From Neobacillus rhizophilus (GTDB taxonomy: Bacteria; Bacillota; Bacilli; Bacillales; Cytobacillaceae): DNA of 64,000 nucleotides. Of the stretch, positions 52,754 to 61,371 are shown piece after piece (position 1 is the stretch's first letter; every line of letters begins with the position of its first letter). Where the stretch lies: positions 186,001 through 250,000 of the forward strand of contig NZ_JAGYPF010000001.1 in NCBI RefSeq assembly GCF_018343535.1, given 5' to 3'. The notes beneath the pieces were generated by a model. The model saw only the letters and a program-made list of their open reading frames with translations, ran no database searches and had not been told where the DNA came from. The position numbers and the translations under genes were made by a program.

Positions 52754-54358
52754 ATGGTGGAAAAACTAATCGAATCTACTAATAAGGAGGAGAAGAACAA
52801 GATGACATGGGAGCCAGAAATTAAAGAACTGCGGCGCCGTGAAGAACTCGCCCGCCAGATGGGCGGCGAAGAGCGTGTAGCAAAACATAAAGCGCAAGGG
52901 AAACTGACAGTACGAGAAAGAATTGATAGTTTGCTTGATTCTGGTTCATTCCATGAAACCGGGGCGATTGCCGGAAAAGGCAAATATGATGAGAATGGCA
53001 ATTTAACAGACTTTACACCAGCGAATTTTCTCGTGGGCACTGGAAGGATCAATGGCCGGAAGGTGGTTGTTGGTGCAGATGACTTCACCGTTAGAGGGGG
53101 CGCTGCAGATGGCGCCATCCGCGGCAAACAGGTATATGCGGAACGTCTGGCACATGATCTGCAGCTGCCGATTATTCGGTTGGTAGACGGAACCGGTGGC
53201 GGGGGAAGCGTGAAGTTCTTGGATATGGAGGGGCATACCTATGTTCCTGTTAATCCTGCGTGGGATTTGGTTGTTGGCAACATGGAGCGCGTGCCAGTTG
53301 TTGCTGCCTGCTTAGGCTCAGTTGCCGGACTCGGCGCAGCGAGAGTTGCCGCTTCACATTTTTCAGTGATGGTGGAGGAAACGTCCCAGTTATTCGTTGC
53401 CGGCCCGCCAGTTGTCAAATTTGGGATGGGACAGGATTTAACGAAAGAAGAACTTGGTGGTGTACAAGTCCATCGTACCAGCGGCGCTGTTGACAATATG
53501 GCGAAGTCTGAGGAAGATGCCTTTGAGCAGATTCGCACGTTCCTATCCTATTTGCCATCAAGCGTATGGCAGCTTCCGCCCGTATTGCCATCAAACGATG
53601 ACCCAGAGCGGCGAGAGGAACGGTTGATTTCCGTTATCCCGAAAAATCGCCGGGTTCCTTATAAAATCCGTGAAATCCTGCCAATGATTTTTGATAAGGA
53701 TTCCATTTTTGAAATGGGTCGGTATTATGGCGGTGGTACTCTCACTTGTTTCGCGCGACTTGATGGATATCCGGTTGGAGTAATGGCCAACGATCAGTTT
53801 GTCAATGGAGGCGGATTAACAGCCGAAAGCTCAGAAAAAATAGAACGGTTCGTCGACCTTTGTCAAACCTTCCATTTACCAATTGTGAACTTAGTCGACC
53901 AGCCAGGAATGATAATCGGACTTCCTTCTGAGAAGAAAGGAACGATTCGCAAAGGGGTCCGGGCTATTTCAGCCATCTATCAGGCTACTGTTCCGATGAT
54001 GGAAATTATCCTCAGAAGAGTATTTGGTGTCGGCGGGGCAGGAATGTCTAATGGTCACGGATTAAACTTAAGATATGCCTGGCCTTCCGGTGATTGGGGA
54101 TCACTCCCTGTTGAAGGCGGTGTCCATGTAGCCTATCGCCGCGAGCTTGAAGCAAGCGATAATCCTGAAGCTTTACTAAAGGACTTATTAGAACGAATGG
54201 AATCCGTACGATCTCCACTTCGAACAGCTGAAGCCTTTGGCGTAGAGGAAATCATCGACCCTAGAGACACCCGTCCCTTACTCTGTGATTGGGTCCGGGA
54301 TGCCTACGAGCTGCTTCCGCAGCAATTGGGTCCTTCCAGTCACGGAATGAGACCATAA
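52754..54358 (+). CDS. Acyl-CoA carboxylase carboxyltransferase (beta) subunit
   Basis: This 534-residue carboxyltransferase of the propionyl/methylcrotonyl-CoA carboxylase beta type contains two crotonase-fold halves. The N-half has KLTVRERIDSLLDSGSFHE, VRGGAADGAI and the acyl-CoA site DGTGGGGSV. The C-half has FVNGGGLTAESSEKIERFVDLC, NLVDQPGMIIG and GVGGAGMSNGHG. It would move CO2 from carboxyl-biotin to an acyl-CoA, or the reverse. The biotin carrier is at 45352, and no biotin carboxylase is present. Two good starts exist: ATG 52754 (AAGGAGGG) and ATG 52802 (AAGGAGG). Confidence 0.9.
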   Translation: MVEKLIESTNKEEKNKMTWEPEIKELRRREELARQMGGEERVAKHKAQGKLTVRERIDSLLDSGSFHETGAIAGKGKYDENGNLTDFTPANFLVGTGRINGRKVVVGADDFTVRGGAADGAIRGKQVYAERLAHDLQLPIIRLVDGTGGGGSVKFLDMEGHTYVPVNPAWDLVVGNMERVPVVAACLGSVAGLGAARVAASHFSVMVEETSQLFVAGPPVVKFGMGQDLTKEELGGVQVHRTSGAVDNMAKSEEDAFEQIRTFLSYLPSSVWQLPPVLPSNDDPERREERLISVIPKNRRVPYKIREILPMIFDKDSIFEMGRYYGGGTLTCFARLDGYPVGVMANDQFVNGGGLTAESSEKIERFVDLCQTFHLPIVNLVDQPGMIIGLPSEKKGTIRKGVRAISAIYQATVPMMEIILRRVFGVGGAGMSNGHGLNLRYAWPSGDWGSLPVEGGVHVAYRRELEASDNPEALLKDLLERMESVRSPLRTAEAFGVEEIIDPRDTRPLLCDWVRDAYELLPQQLGPSSHGMRP

Positions 54359-54401
54359 TTTATTAATAGAAAAGCTGGCATAATGGAGGAGGTTTGAGGA
54401 G

Positions 54402-56138
54402 ATGAATCAGACAGAATTATTAAATGAATTATCTTCCCGTGAGGAAGTGGTGCCCAAATGTCTTGAATATTGGGCGGAAACAACAGGGGATAATACCTTT
54501 ATTTATTACGGGGAATCAGATAAAAAAATTTCGTATCAAAAATTTAATCAGATTGCCAATAGCATTGGCCATTCTTTAAAAGCCAGGGGAGTCCAAAAGG
54601 GGGATCGGATCTCGGTCTTTTTGAGAAACCCTCTTGTTACTACCATGGTAATGTTTGGAATTTGGAAATGCGGGGGTGTTTTCAGCCCCATTAATTTTAA
54701 CTACCGTGGAAGGCTGCTCAGTTATCAGTTAAACGATACCCAGCCAAAAGTACTTTTTACCGAGCGTTCAATGGTACCAATTTTAAACGAAATTGCTTCC
54801 GAAGTTGAACAGTTGTCAACCGTTGTCTTCAATCCTCAAGAAGGCGATCATGATTATATAGCGGAAATGTCGGATATCCCGTTAAATCTAGTTTTTAATG
54901 AAATTTCCTTTGACCGGATGCTGCAGGCTGAAACACATAATCTCAATATCGAGTTAAACTATTATGACATCGCCAACATCATTTATACATCCGGAACAAC
55001 AGGACCAGCTAAAGGAGTCGTTCAATCCCATCGATGGGTGAATGGCTATACATTAAGATTACGCTCTTGTTTGACGCAAGAGGATGTTGTTTATAACGAT
55101 CTTCCTTTGTATCACGTCGGCGGTGCATTTGCCAATATTGCCAGAGCCTGTTATGGAGGATGTACGGTAGCGATCTGGGATAAATTCAGCCCTAATCAAT
55201 TTTGGACGAGGATTGAAAAATCAGGGGCAAGTGTAGCAATTTTACTTGATGTCATGATCCCTTGGCTGATGAATGCAAAACCATCAGAAAACGACAGGTT
55301 CAATACCCTCAATAAAGTCCATATGCAACCGTTGCCAAAATATCACAATGAGGTAGCCAAACGCTTTGGGTTTGATATCGTCACGGCCGGGTTTGGACAG
55401 ACGGAAGCCGGAGCGCCTATGTCCAGCGTTATCTTGGAAACAGAAGAGGGAGAAGGTACCCCAATGCACCTTTATAAAGGGCTTTCAAGAAAGGAGATTA
55501 TTGCCAATTGCGAAAAGGAGCAAGTTCCGATTATTGACGGCAAAAAGGAATTAAATAAAGGGTTCATGGGGAAACCTAACCAATATTTTGATGTCATTGT
55601 TTTGAATGAAAAAGATGAGGAGGTTCCTGTCGGGCAAGTAGGACAAATTGCCTTCCGCCCCCGTCTGCCACATTTAGTATTATCCGAATATTTCAACAAG
55701 CCAGAGTCGACCAAAAAGGCTTTTCAAAATCTTTGGTTCCACAGTGGTGATGCCGCATATCTAGGTGAAGACGGCTTTTACTATTTCGTCGACCGTCTTG
55801 GCGGTGTGATTCGCTGCCGCGGTGAAAAAATTTCTTCCTATCAATTGGAGGATATTATCAACAGCCATCCTGATATTGATTTGTGTGCCGCTTTCCCTGT
55901 ACCGGCTGAAGTTGGTGATGAAGATGATGTCGCTATTTATGTGGTGAAGAAAAATGGTGCCGAAATCGATGAAGAGGAATTAAGGATCTGGGTGAAGGAA
56001 AAAATCCCAAAATATATGTGGCCGAAGCATATCCGCTTTACCCTAGACATTCCAAGGACACCGACCAACAAAATTGAAAAATATAAATTACGCCAAGAAT
56101 TAATGAAGGAACTGGAGAAAGAAAAAGAAGTTGTATAA
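54402..56138 (+). CDS. Class I adenylate-forming acyl-CoA ligase (second; CaiC-like)
   Basis: This second acyl-CoA ligase of the cluster has 578 residues and is only distantly similar to the first. A3 is YTSGTTGPAKG at about 195-205, A5 is GFGQTEAGAP, A7 is LWFHSGDAAYLGEDGFYYFVDR, A8 is IRCRGEKISSYQLED, and the catalytic lysine is in PRTPTNKIEKYKL. The RGEKISS form of A8 and the NFNYRG segment recall crotonobetaine/carnitine-CoA ligases. It contains a longer loop around residues 345-390 (KGLSRKEIIANCEKEQVPIIDG-like stretch). It may activate a different acid or the product. ATG 54402 follows GGAGGAGG-like sequence. Confidence 0.86.
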   Translation: MNQTELLNELSSREEVVPKCLEYWAETTGDNTFIYYGESDKKISYQKFNQIANSIGHSLKARGVQKGDRISVFLRNPLVTTMVMFGIWKCGGVFSPINFNYRGRLLSYQLNDTQPKVLFTERSMVPILNEIASEVEQLSTVVFNPQEGDHDYIAEMSDIPLNLVFNEISFDRMLQAETHNLNIELNYYDIANIIYTSGTTGPAKGVVQSHRWVNGYTLRLRSCLTQEDVVYNDLPLYHVGGAFANIARACYGGCTVAIWDKFSPNQFWTRIEKSGASVAILLDVMIPWLMNAKPSENDRFNTLNKVHMQPLPKYHNEVAKRFGFDIVTAGFGQTEAGAPMSSVILETEEGEGTPMHLYKGLSRKEIIANCEKEQVPIIDGKKELNKGFMGKPNQYFDVIVLNEKDEEVPVGQVGQIAFRPRLPHLVLSEYFNKPESTKKAFQNLWFHSGDAAYLGEDGFYYFVDRLGGVIRCRGEKISSYQLEDIINSHPDIDLCAAFPVPAEVGDEDDVAIYVVKKNGAEIDEEELRIWVKEKIPKYMWPKHIRFTLDIPRTPTNKIEKYKLRQELMKELEKEKEVV

Positions 56139-56142
56139 CGAT

Positions 56143-56181
56143 CCATAAAAAAAAGCATCAATTTGATGCTTTTTTTTATGG
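56143..56181. terminator. Bidirectional terminator at the end of the ABC/ligase cluster
   Basis: CCATAAAAAAAAGCATCAA is followed by its near-exact complement TTTGATGCTTTTTTTTATGG. It serves both the CoA ligase and the convergent MFS gene. Confidence 0.92.
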
Positions 56182-57414
56182 ACTGATATGTTCTTTTAAA
56201 TCCGTATTTAGATTGATTTTCACTTGCTCATTTTGCGCCGCATTTTTAACCTTTAACGTTAAAATGATCCCAACAGCCAAGCAAACAGTTGAGAAAATGA
56301 ACGCCGTTCTAAAGCCGCCCAAATCTTCAATCAACCAGCCTGCAATGGCAGGCCCAACCAATTGGCCGACAGCGAAATAGAAAGTGACATAGCTAAAAGC
56401 AATCGGCATTTCAGAAGGCTTAACATGGTCCATACTCGCTGCCTGTGTCAAAGTGAAAAGGCCGGTAGAGGTGCTGCTCATTAAAATGATGTGCAATGTG
56501 AAGCCAAGCTGCGAAGGAAATAATACCGGTAGGAGCATCGAGAACATGGTTAGTCCCATAGTGAGGATTAACGATTTTCTCCGGCCGAACCTATCAGAAA
56601 CAAATCCCCAAAACGGCCCGCCAAAGATGGATAATACTCCGTTTAAAGCCATTAGCTGACCCGCAAATTTTACACTTATTCCCGCATCTATCATATAACT
56701 CATAATAAAAATTACCTGAACAATATAGGTGAGCCCTACTACACCGTAAATCAAGCCAATATTAATGACCTTTGGATTTTTATAGATTTCCTTTGCCGGT
56801 GTCTTTTGCTGCTGCTTTTCAGATACAGGCTCAGCAGGCGGGTTTTTAATGAAAATCATCGTTAATATGACAACCAAAAGGCCGATAGCCGCATAAATCC
56901 CCCATGCCCATCTCCAGCCATTTTCGCTATTAATACTGCTAAGATACGGAACAATCATACCGGCAAAAAGGATACCAATTCCCGCTCCACTAGTTGTTAA
57001 ACCAATGACAAATCCTTTTTTCAGTGGAAACCAGGAAACGAGCAAGGTGATAAACGGTGTAAAGGTAAAGGAAGTACCAATCCCCAATAAAAGCATAAAC
57101 AAAAAGGCTAACAAATATGAGTTGCCTAAAGAAAGTCCTGCGAGTCCAGCTGTAACCAATGAAATACCGAGTAAAACGGTCCTTTTACTGCCCCATTTAG
57201 ACGCAAGAATGCCAGCGAAGATGAGTGTGCTTAAATATCCAAACGAGGTAGTTGTTCCTAGAAAGCCTGCCTCTTTATATGATAAGTTTAATCCATCCCG
57301 CATAAATGGCAGTATCACCCCATATGAAAGTCTTGCGAAAGCCAGTACGACAGCGGTTGTTAACATTCCAATCAAGGCATATGTAAACAGATTATTTTGG
57401 TTCTTATGCTCCAT
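56176..57414 (-). CDS. MFS transporter (YbfB/OFA-like, 12 TM)
   Basis: This 412-residue major facilitator protein has 12 predicted helices, with LAFARLSYGVILPFMRDGLNLSYKEAGFLGTT at the N-terminus, motif A-like ASKWGSKRTVLLG after helix 2, and GFVSDRFGRRKSLILTMGL after helix 8. The ends are polar. It resembles YbfB-type and oxalate/formate-antiporter-like members that carry organic acids. It converges on the CoA-ligase cluster, so it may move a related acid, but it is a separate transcription unit and the link is inference. Confidence 0.85.
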   Translation of the reverse strand: MEHKNQNNLFTYALIGMLTTAVVLAFARLSYGVILPFMRDGLNLSYKEAGFLGTTTSFGYLSTLIFAGILASKWGSKRTVLLGISLVTAGLAGLSLGNSYLLAFLFMLLLGIGTSFTFTPFITLLVSWFPLKKGFVIGLTTSGAGIGILFAGMIVPYLSSINSENGWRWAWGIYAAIGLLVVILTMIFIKNPPAEPVSEKQQQKTPAKEIYKNPKVINIGLIYGVVGLTYIVQVIFIMSYMIDAGISVKFAGQLMALNGVLSIFGGPFWGFVSDRFGRRKSLILTMGLTMFSMLLPVLFPSQLGFTLHIILMSSTSTGLFTLTQAASMDHVKPSEMPIAFSYVTFYFAVGQLVGPAIAGWLIEDLGGFRTAFIFSTVCLAVGIILTLKVKNAAQNEQVKINLNTDLKEHISP

Positions 57415-57564
57415 TTAGTACGCTCCTTTACATTTTTAACAACGTATTGTAGTTTTTATTTTAACATTATTTCGAGAATAGAAGTATTATTATAGATTAA
57501 AAATTATAAATTTTCTTAATTTTTACTTCATTTTAATATTACTTCAAATTTTCAAAAAATTCTA

Positions 57565-57593
57565 TTGACTTTTCCTATTTTTCCTATGATAAT
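57565..57593 (+). promoter_or_regulatory. Probable sigma-A promoter of the proBA T-box transcript
   Basis: TTGACT (57565-57570) and GATAAT (57588-57593) are spaced 17 bases apart, just before the T-box leader. Confidence 0.6.
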
Positions 57594-57635
57594 CAAAGAA
57601 ATTATATTAAAAGCAAGGGACTAGTAAATTTTTGG

Positions 57636-57840
57636 AACGTGCAAGAGAGTGAAACCCTAAAGGCTGGAAGGTTTCTCACGGGAAGAGGTTGAACCTGCCC
57701 TAATGAATGCTGCTTATGCAAACATAAGCCGTCTAGTCCGCGTTAAGGTTTCAAGTGGGTGCATGGCATCAAATAAGGTGGTACCGCGGAAACGATTTTT
57801 CCGTCCTTTGTATAAGGGCAGAAGAATCGTTTTTTTATTT
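57636..57840 (+). ncRNA. T-box riboswitch leader of proBA
   Basis: The universally conserved T-box core AAGGTGGTACCGCG is at about 57775-57788. A terminator hairpin follows, AACGATT..AATCGTT with TTTTTTT, ending about 57840. The alternative antiterminator uses the T-box core, whose bulge pairs with the acceptor end of uncharged tRNA. The stem I region runs from about 57637 (GAGAGTGAAACC), and CCT at 57694-57696 in GAACCTGCCC is a plausible proline specifier codon, tentative without folding. The leader would switch on proline synthesis genes when tRNA-Pro is uncharged. Confidence 0.88.
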
Positions 57841-57862
57841 TTTCAAAAAGAAGGGTTTGAAA

Positions 57863-58975
57863 ATGAAGAAACAATTAGTGGTAGTGAAAATTGGGAGCAG
57901 TTCTTTAACGGCACCGGCTGGGACAATTTCTGAAGAAAAAATGAGCGACCATGTGGAAGCACTGGCCCTGTTAAAAAAACAAGGGCATGACGTCATCCTT
58001 ATTTCATCCGGTGCAATAGCAGCCGGTTTTGGTTCGCTTGGTTATCCTGCTCGTCCAAAAACAGTGGCTGGCAAGCAGGCCGCAGCAGCCGTTGGGCAGG
58101 GGCTGTTAATGCAGCAGTATATCCAGCTTTTTCAACAATTTCAAATAGTGCCGGCACAGATGTTATTAACCAGGGAGGATTTTTACAGCCAGGTCCGGTT
58201 TCAAAACCTTTATTCCACGATGACCGAGCTGCTTCACCGGGGCATGCTGCCAATTATTAATGAGAATGATTCGGTATCTATTGAGGAGCTGACATTTGGT
58301 GATAATGATATGCTTTCCGCGCTGGTAAGTGGTTTTCTTCATGCCAATGCCCTGATTATTTTAACGGATGTAAATGGAATATATGACGGGAATCCGAAAG
58401 TTTCCAAGGATGCCAAGAAATATCATTTCATCCCTGAGGTATCGGAGAAAATGCTGGAAGCGGCAGGCGGGAGCGGTTCTTCTTTGGGGACTGGCGGGAT
58501 GAAATCCAAGCTTCTGGCTGCAAAAAAAGCATTGTCTCTTGGTGTTAGTGTGTTTGTCGGAACTGGGTCGGGGCGGGAAAAATTGTTAGACATTCTAGCT
58601 GGCAAAGGGGATGGAACATATCTCGGCGGACCATTCCAAACACAGATGCAAATGAGAAAACAATGGATTGCCTATCATTCACAGGTTGGCGGAGTCATTG
58701 AAGTGGATGACGGGGCAGAACAAGCAATCGTGCAAAAGGGGAAAAGCCTGCTTCCGGTTGGAGTTACAAACGTCATTGGTGAATTTAATGCTATGGATGT
58801 GGTTGAGGTCCGGAACAAAAAGGGGAAAACCATCGGAAAAGGGCAAATTTATTTTTCCTCACAGGATTTACAAAAAGTAAAAGGGCTGCCAAGCGAACAA
58901 TCGAAGATTTATTCCATCAATAAGCGTGCAGAAGTGATTCATCGTAATAATTGGGTTATTTTACGGGAGGAGTGA
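57863..58975 (+). CDS. proB: Glutamate 5-kinase
   Basis: This enzyme phosphorylates glutamate, the first step of proline synthesis. The 370 residues have an amino-acid-kinase domain ([11 protein letters not shown] at the start, [47 protein letters not shown]) and a C-terminal PUA domain from about 275 ([20 protein letters not shown]). I chose ATG 57863; the open frame back to 57755 runs through the T-box terminator. Expression is controlled by the T-box leader, and proA follows after 5 bases. Confidence 0.96.
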   Translation: MKKQLVVVKIGSSSLTAPAGTISEEKMSDHVEALALLKKQGHDVILISSGAIAAGFGSLGYPARPKTVAGKQAAAAVGQGLLMQQYIQLFQQFQIVPAQMLLTREDFYSQVRFQNLYSTMTELLHRGMLPIINENDSVSIEELTFGDNDMLSALVSGFLHANALIILTDVNGIYDGNPKVSKDAKKYHFIPEVSEKMLEAAGGSGSSLGTGGMKSKLLAAKKALSLGVSVFVGTGSGREKLLDILAGKGDGTYLGGPFQTQMQMRKQWIAYHSQVGGVIEVDDGAEQAIVQKGKSLLPVGVTNVIGEFNAMDVVEVRNKKGKTIGKGQIYFSSQDLQKVKGLPSEQSKIYSINKRAEVIHRNNWVILREE

Positions 58976-58980
58976 ATGAT

Positions 58981-60222
58981 ATGAGTGAATTAATCAAAAA
59001 GGCAAAGCTGCTAAAGGCTGCCTCAAAGAGATTAGGGATGCTGTCAACTAGTGAGAAAAATGATGCATTAGGTCAAATGGCTGCTCGCATTGCTGAGGAA
59101 AAGGAATGGATTCTTCAGGAAAATGAAAAGGATATTTTAGCTGGCAAGGGTAATGGTCTATCTGATTCCCTTTTAGACCGCCTGCTCCTGACTTCTGAGA
59201 GAATCGATCAAATCGTTGATGGTGTCCTCCAGGTAATCGGGCTTGATGACCCTATCCGGGAAGTAATTGAATCATGGGACCGGCCAAACGGCTTGCAAAT
59301 TGAAACAGTCCGTGTTCCACTTGGTGTTATTGGGATGGTTTATGAAGCACGGCCAAATGTGACGGTCGATGCGGCCAGTCTTTGTTTGAAGTCAGGGAAT
59401 GCTGTCTTGTTGAGAGGAAGTTCATCCGCTCTGAATTCAAATAAGGCACTTGTTCACGTCATGCGTGCTGCCTTGGCCGAAACAGCAATTCCATCAGATG
59501 CCGTGCAGTTATTGGAGGATACGAGCAGGGAAACAGCCTCGCAAATGTTTAGGCTGAATCAGTATTTGGATGTGCTCATCCCGCGCGGCGGGGCCGGCCT
59601 TATTCAATCTGTCATTCAAAATGCAACTGTACCTGTGTTGGAAACAGGCGTCGGCAACTGCCATGTATTTATTGATGAGTCGGCTGAGCGGGAAATGGCC
59701 ATCCAAATTGCCATAAACGCAAAATTGCACCGCCCATCCGTTTGCAACGCAGCAGAAACGATTCTTATTCATGAGAAATGGCCTTATGCTTCTGAATTAC
59801 TATCCGCTCTTCATGGCCAAGGAGTAGAGCTGCGAGGGGATGAGATATTAGCGGGAGCGAATGCTTTTGTGAAGCCTGCTGAGGAAAACGATTGGTATAC
59901 TGAATTTTTAGCTCCAATTGCTGCTGTAAAGCTAGTCGGTGATGTGCGAGAAGCGATTAACCATATTGATCAATATGGAACGAAGCATTCGGAAGCGATC
60001 ATTAGCGAAAATGAAGATAACGTTAGTTTATTTTTCCGGGCTGTTGATGCCGCTGTGCTGTATCATAACGCTTCAACTCGTTTTACTGATGGTGAGCAAT
60101 TTGGCTATGGCGCCGAAATCGGCATCAGCACGCAAAAGTTGCATGCCCGCGGCCCGATGGGGCTTAAAGCAATCACAACATCAAAAGCAATTGTACGCGG
60201 AACTGGACAAATCCGATCCTAA
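58981..60222 (+). CDS. proA: Gamma-glutamyl phosphate reductase (glutamate-5-semialdehyde dehydrogenase)
   Basis: This enzyme reduces gamma-glutamyl phosphate with NADPH to glutamate semialdehyde, the second step of proline synthesis. The 413 residues are the normal length. Catalytic Cys255 is in [47 protein letters not shown] and [10 protein letters not shown] are classic. ATG 58981 has GGGAGGAG upstream. The longer frame from 58951 overlaps proB. No proC or proI follows. The 1.15-kb space downstream holds a tandem repeat array. Confidence 0.96.
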   Translation: MSELIKKAKLLKAASKRLGMLSTSEKNDALGQMAARIAEEKEWILQENEKDILAGKGNGLSDSLLDRLLLTSERIDQIVDGVLQVIGLDDPIREVIESWDRPNGLQIETVRVPLGVIGMVYEARPNVTVDAASLCLKSGNAVLLRGSSSALNSNKALVHVMRAALAETAIPSDAVQLLEDTSRETASQMFRLNQYLDVLIPRGGAGLIQSVIQNATVPVLETGVGNCHVFIDESAEREMAIQIAINAKLHRPSVCNAAETILIHEKWPYASELLSALHGQGVELRGDEILAGANAFVKPAEENDWYTEFLAPIAAVKLVGDVREAINHIDQYGTKHSEAIISENEDNVSLFFRAVDAAVLYHNASTRFTDGEQFGYGAEIGISTQKLHARGPMGLKAITTSKAIVRGTGQIRS

Positions 60223-60280
60223 AATGCATTTTTTACAATAAGAAACCGAACTAGACAAATTCTCAGACCTTGTGGAAAAA
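60223..60280. other. Spacer between proA and the tandem array
   Basis: No gene is visible. It has no strong stem plus T-run terminator of the usual form directly after proA, so proBA transcripts may run into the repeat array. Confidence 0.5.
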
Positions 60281-61140
60281 CCCTGGTTTCGGGCACTAAT
60301 GACTGACTATTGGGAAACTCAACTTGATAGAATCGCTGGTTAGGGTCGCCAATACAGGTTATTGGCGACCCTAACTTGATAGAATCACTGGTTTCGGGGG
60401 CCAATACAGGTTATTGGCGACCCTAACTTGATTGGATTCCTGGTTTCGGGCATCAATAAAGGTTATTGGCGACCCTAACTTGATTGGATTTCTGGTTTCG
60501 GTCGCCAATACAGGTTATTGGCGACCCTAACTTGATTGGATTTCTGGTTTCGGTCGCCAATACAGGTTATTGGCGACCCTAACTTGATTAGATTCCTGGT
60601 TTCGGTCGCCAATACAGGGTATTGGCGACCCTAACTTGATTAGATTCCTGGTTTCGGTCGCCAATACAGGTTATTGGCGACCCTAACTTGATTAGATTCC
60701 TGGTTTCGGTCGCCAATACAGGTTATTGGCGACCCTAACTTGATTGGATTCCTGGTTTCGGGGGCCAATACAGGTTATTGGTGACCCTAACTTGATTGGA
60801 TTCCTGGTTTCGGGCATCAATATTGGTTATTGGCGACCCTAACTTGATAGAATCACTGGTTTCGGTCGCCAATACAGGTTATTGGCGACCCTAACCTGAT
60901 TAGATTCTTGATTTTGGTCTCCAATATAAGCTATTGGCGACCCTAACTTGATAGAATCACTGGTTTCGGTCGCCAATACAAATTATTGGCGACCTAACTT
61001 GATTGGATTCTTGGTTTCGGGCACCAATACAAGCTATTGGCGACCCTAACTTGTGGGAATCACTGAGTTTGGTTGCCAATACAGGTTTTTGGCGACCCTA
61101 ACCTTATTAGATTCCTGGTTTCGGCCATCAATACAGGTTT
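60281..61140 (+). repeat. Tandem array of about 17 units of 52 bp, each with an internal inverted repeat
   Basis: The unit reads, in parts, ACCCTAACTTGATTRGATTC, CTGGTTTCGGT, CGCCAATACAGGTTATTGGCG. Successive AACTTGAT sites at 60321, 60373, 60425 and 60477 are exactly 52 bp apart; one later unit has lost a base. Units near the middle (about 60480-60750) are almost identical, while those at both ends are degenerate. Each unit has the inverted pair CGCCAATA/TATTGGCG; the inner CCAATA/TATTGG is best kept and the outer bases vary (GGGCC, GCATC, TCTCC, GCACC). The unit length is not a multiple of 3 and stops occur, so it is non-coding. Function unknown. Confidence 0.95.
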
Positions 61141-61371
61141 CGTATATAACTTTTTAAAGCAACTGAACTTATAAAATTTTTATCCAAAAGAAGTATGCTA
61201 ACCTTTCTTGATAATAGACCCTTCAATTTATTATTTCACTCAAGTGTTTATATTCCCTCAACTCTTCCATATTTCAAATTATTAATCCTATGTTACAAAC
61301 CAACAATGTTTTCATGAACCACTTTTGTTATAATTGGAAGTACAAACATACATTCTGCTGTTTAATGGCCG

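Noticed and set aside
60281..61140. CRISPR array
   Set aside because: Repeats are contiguous 52-bp units in which the whole unit repeats. There are no unique spacers between conserved repeats and no cas genes nearby; the Cas4-like fold downstream is fused to a helicase.
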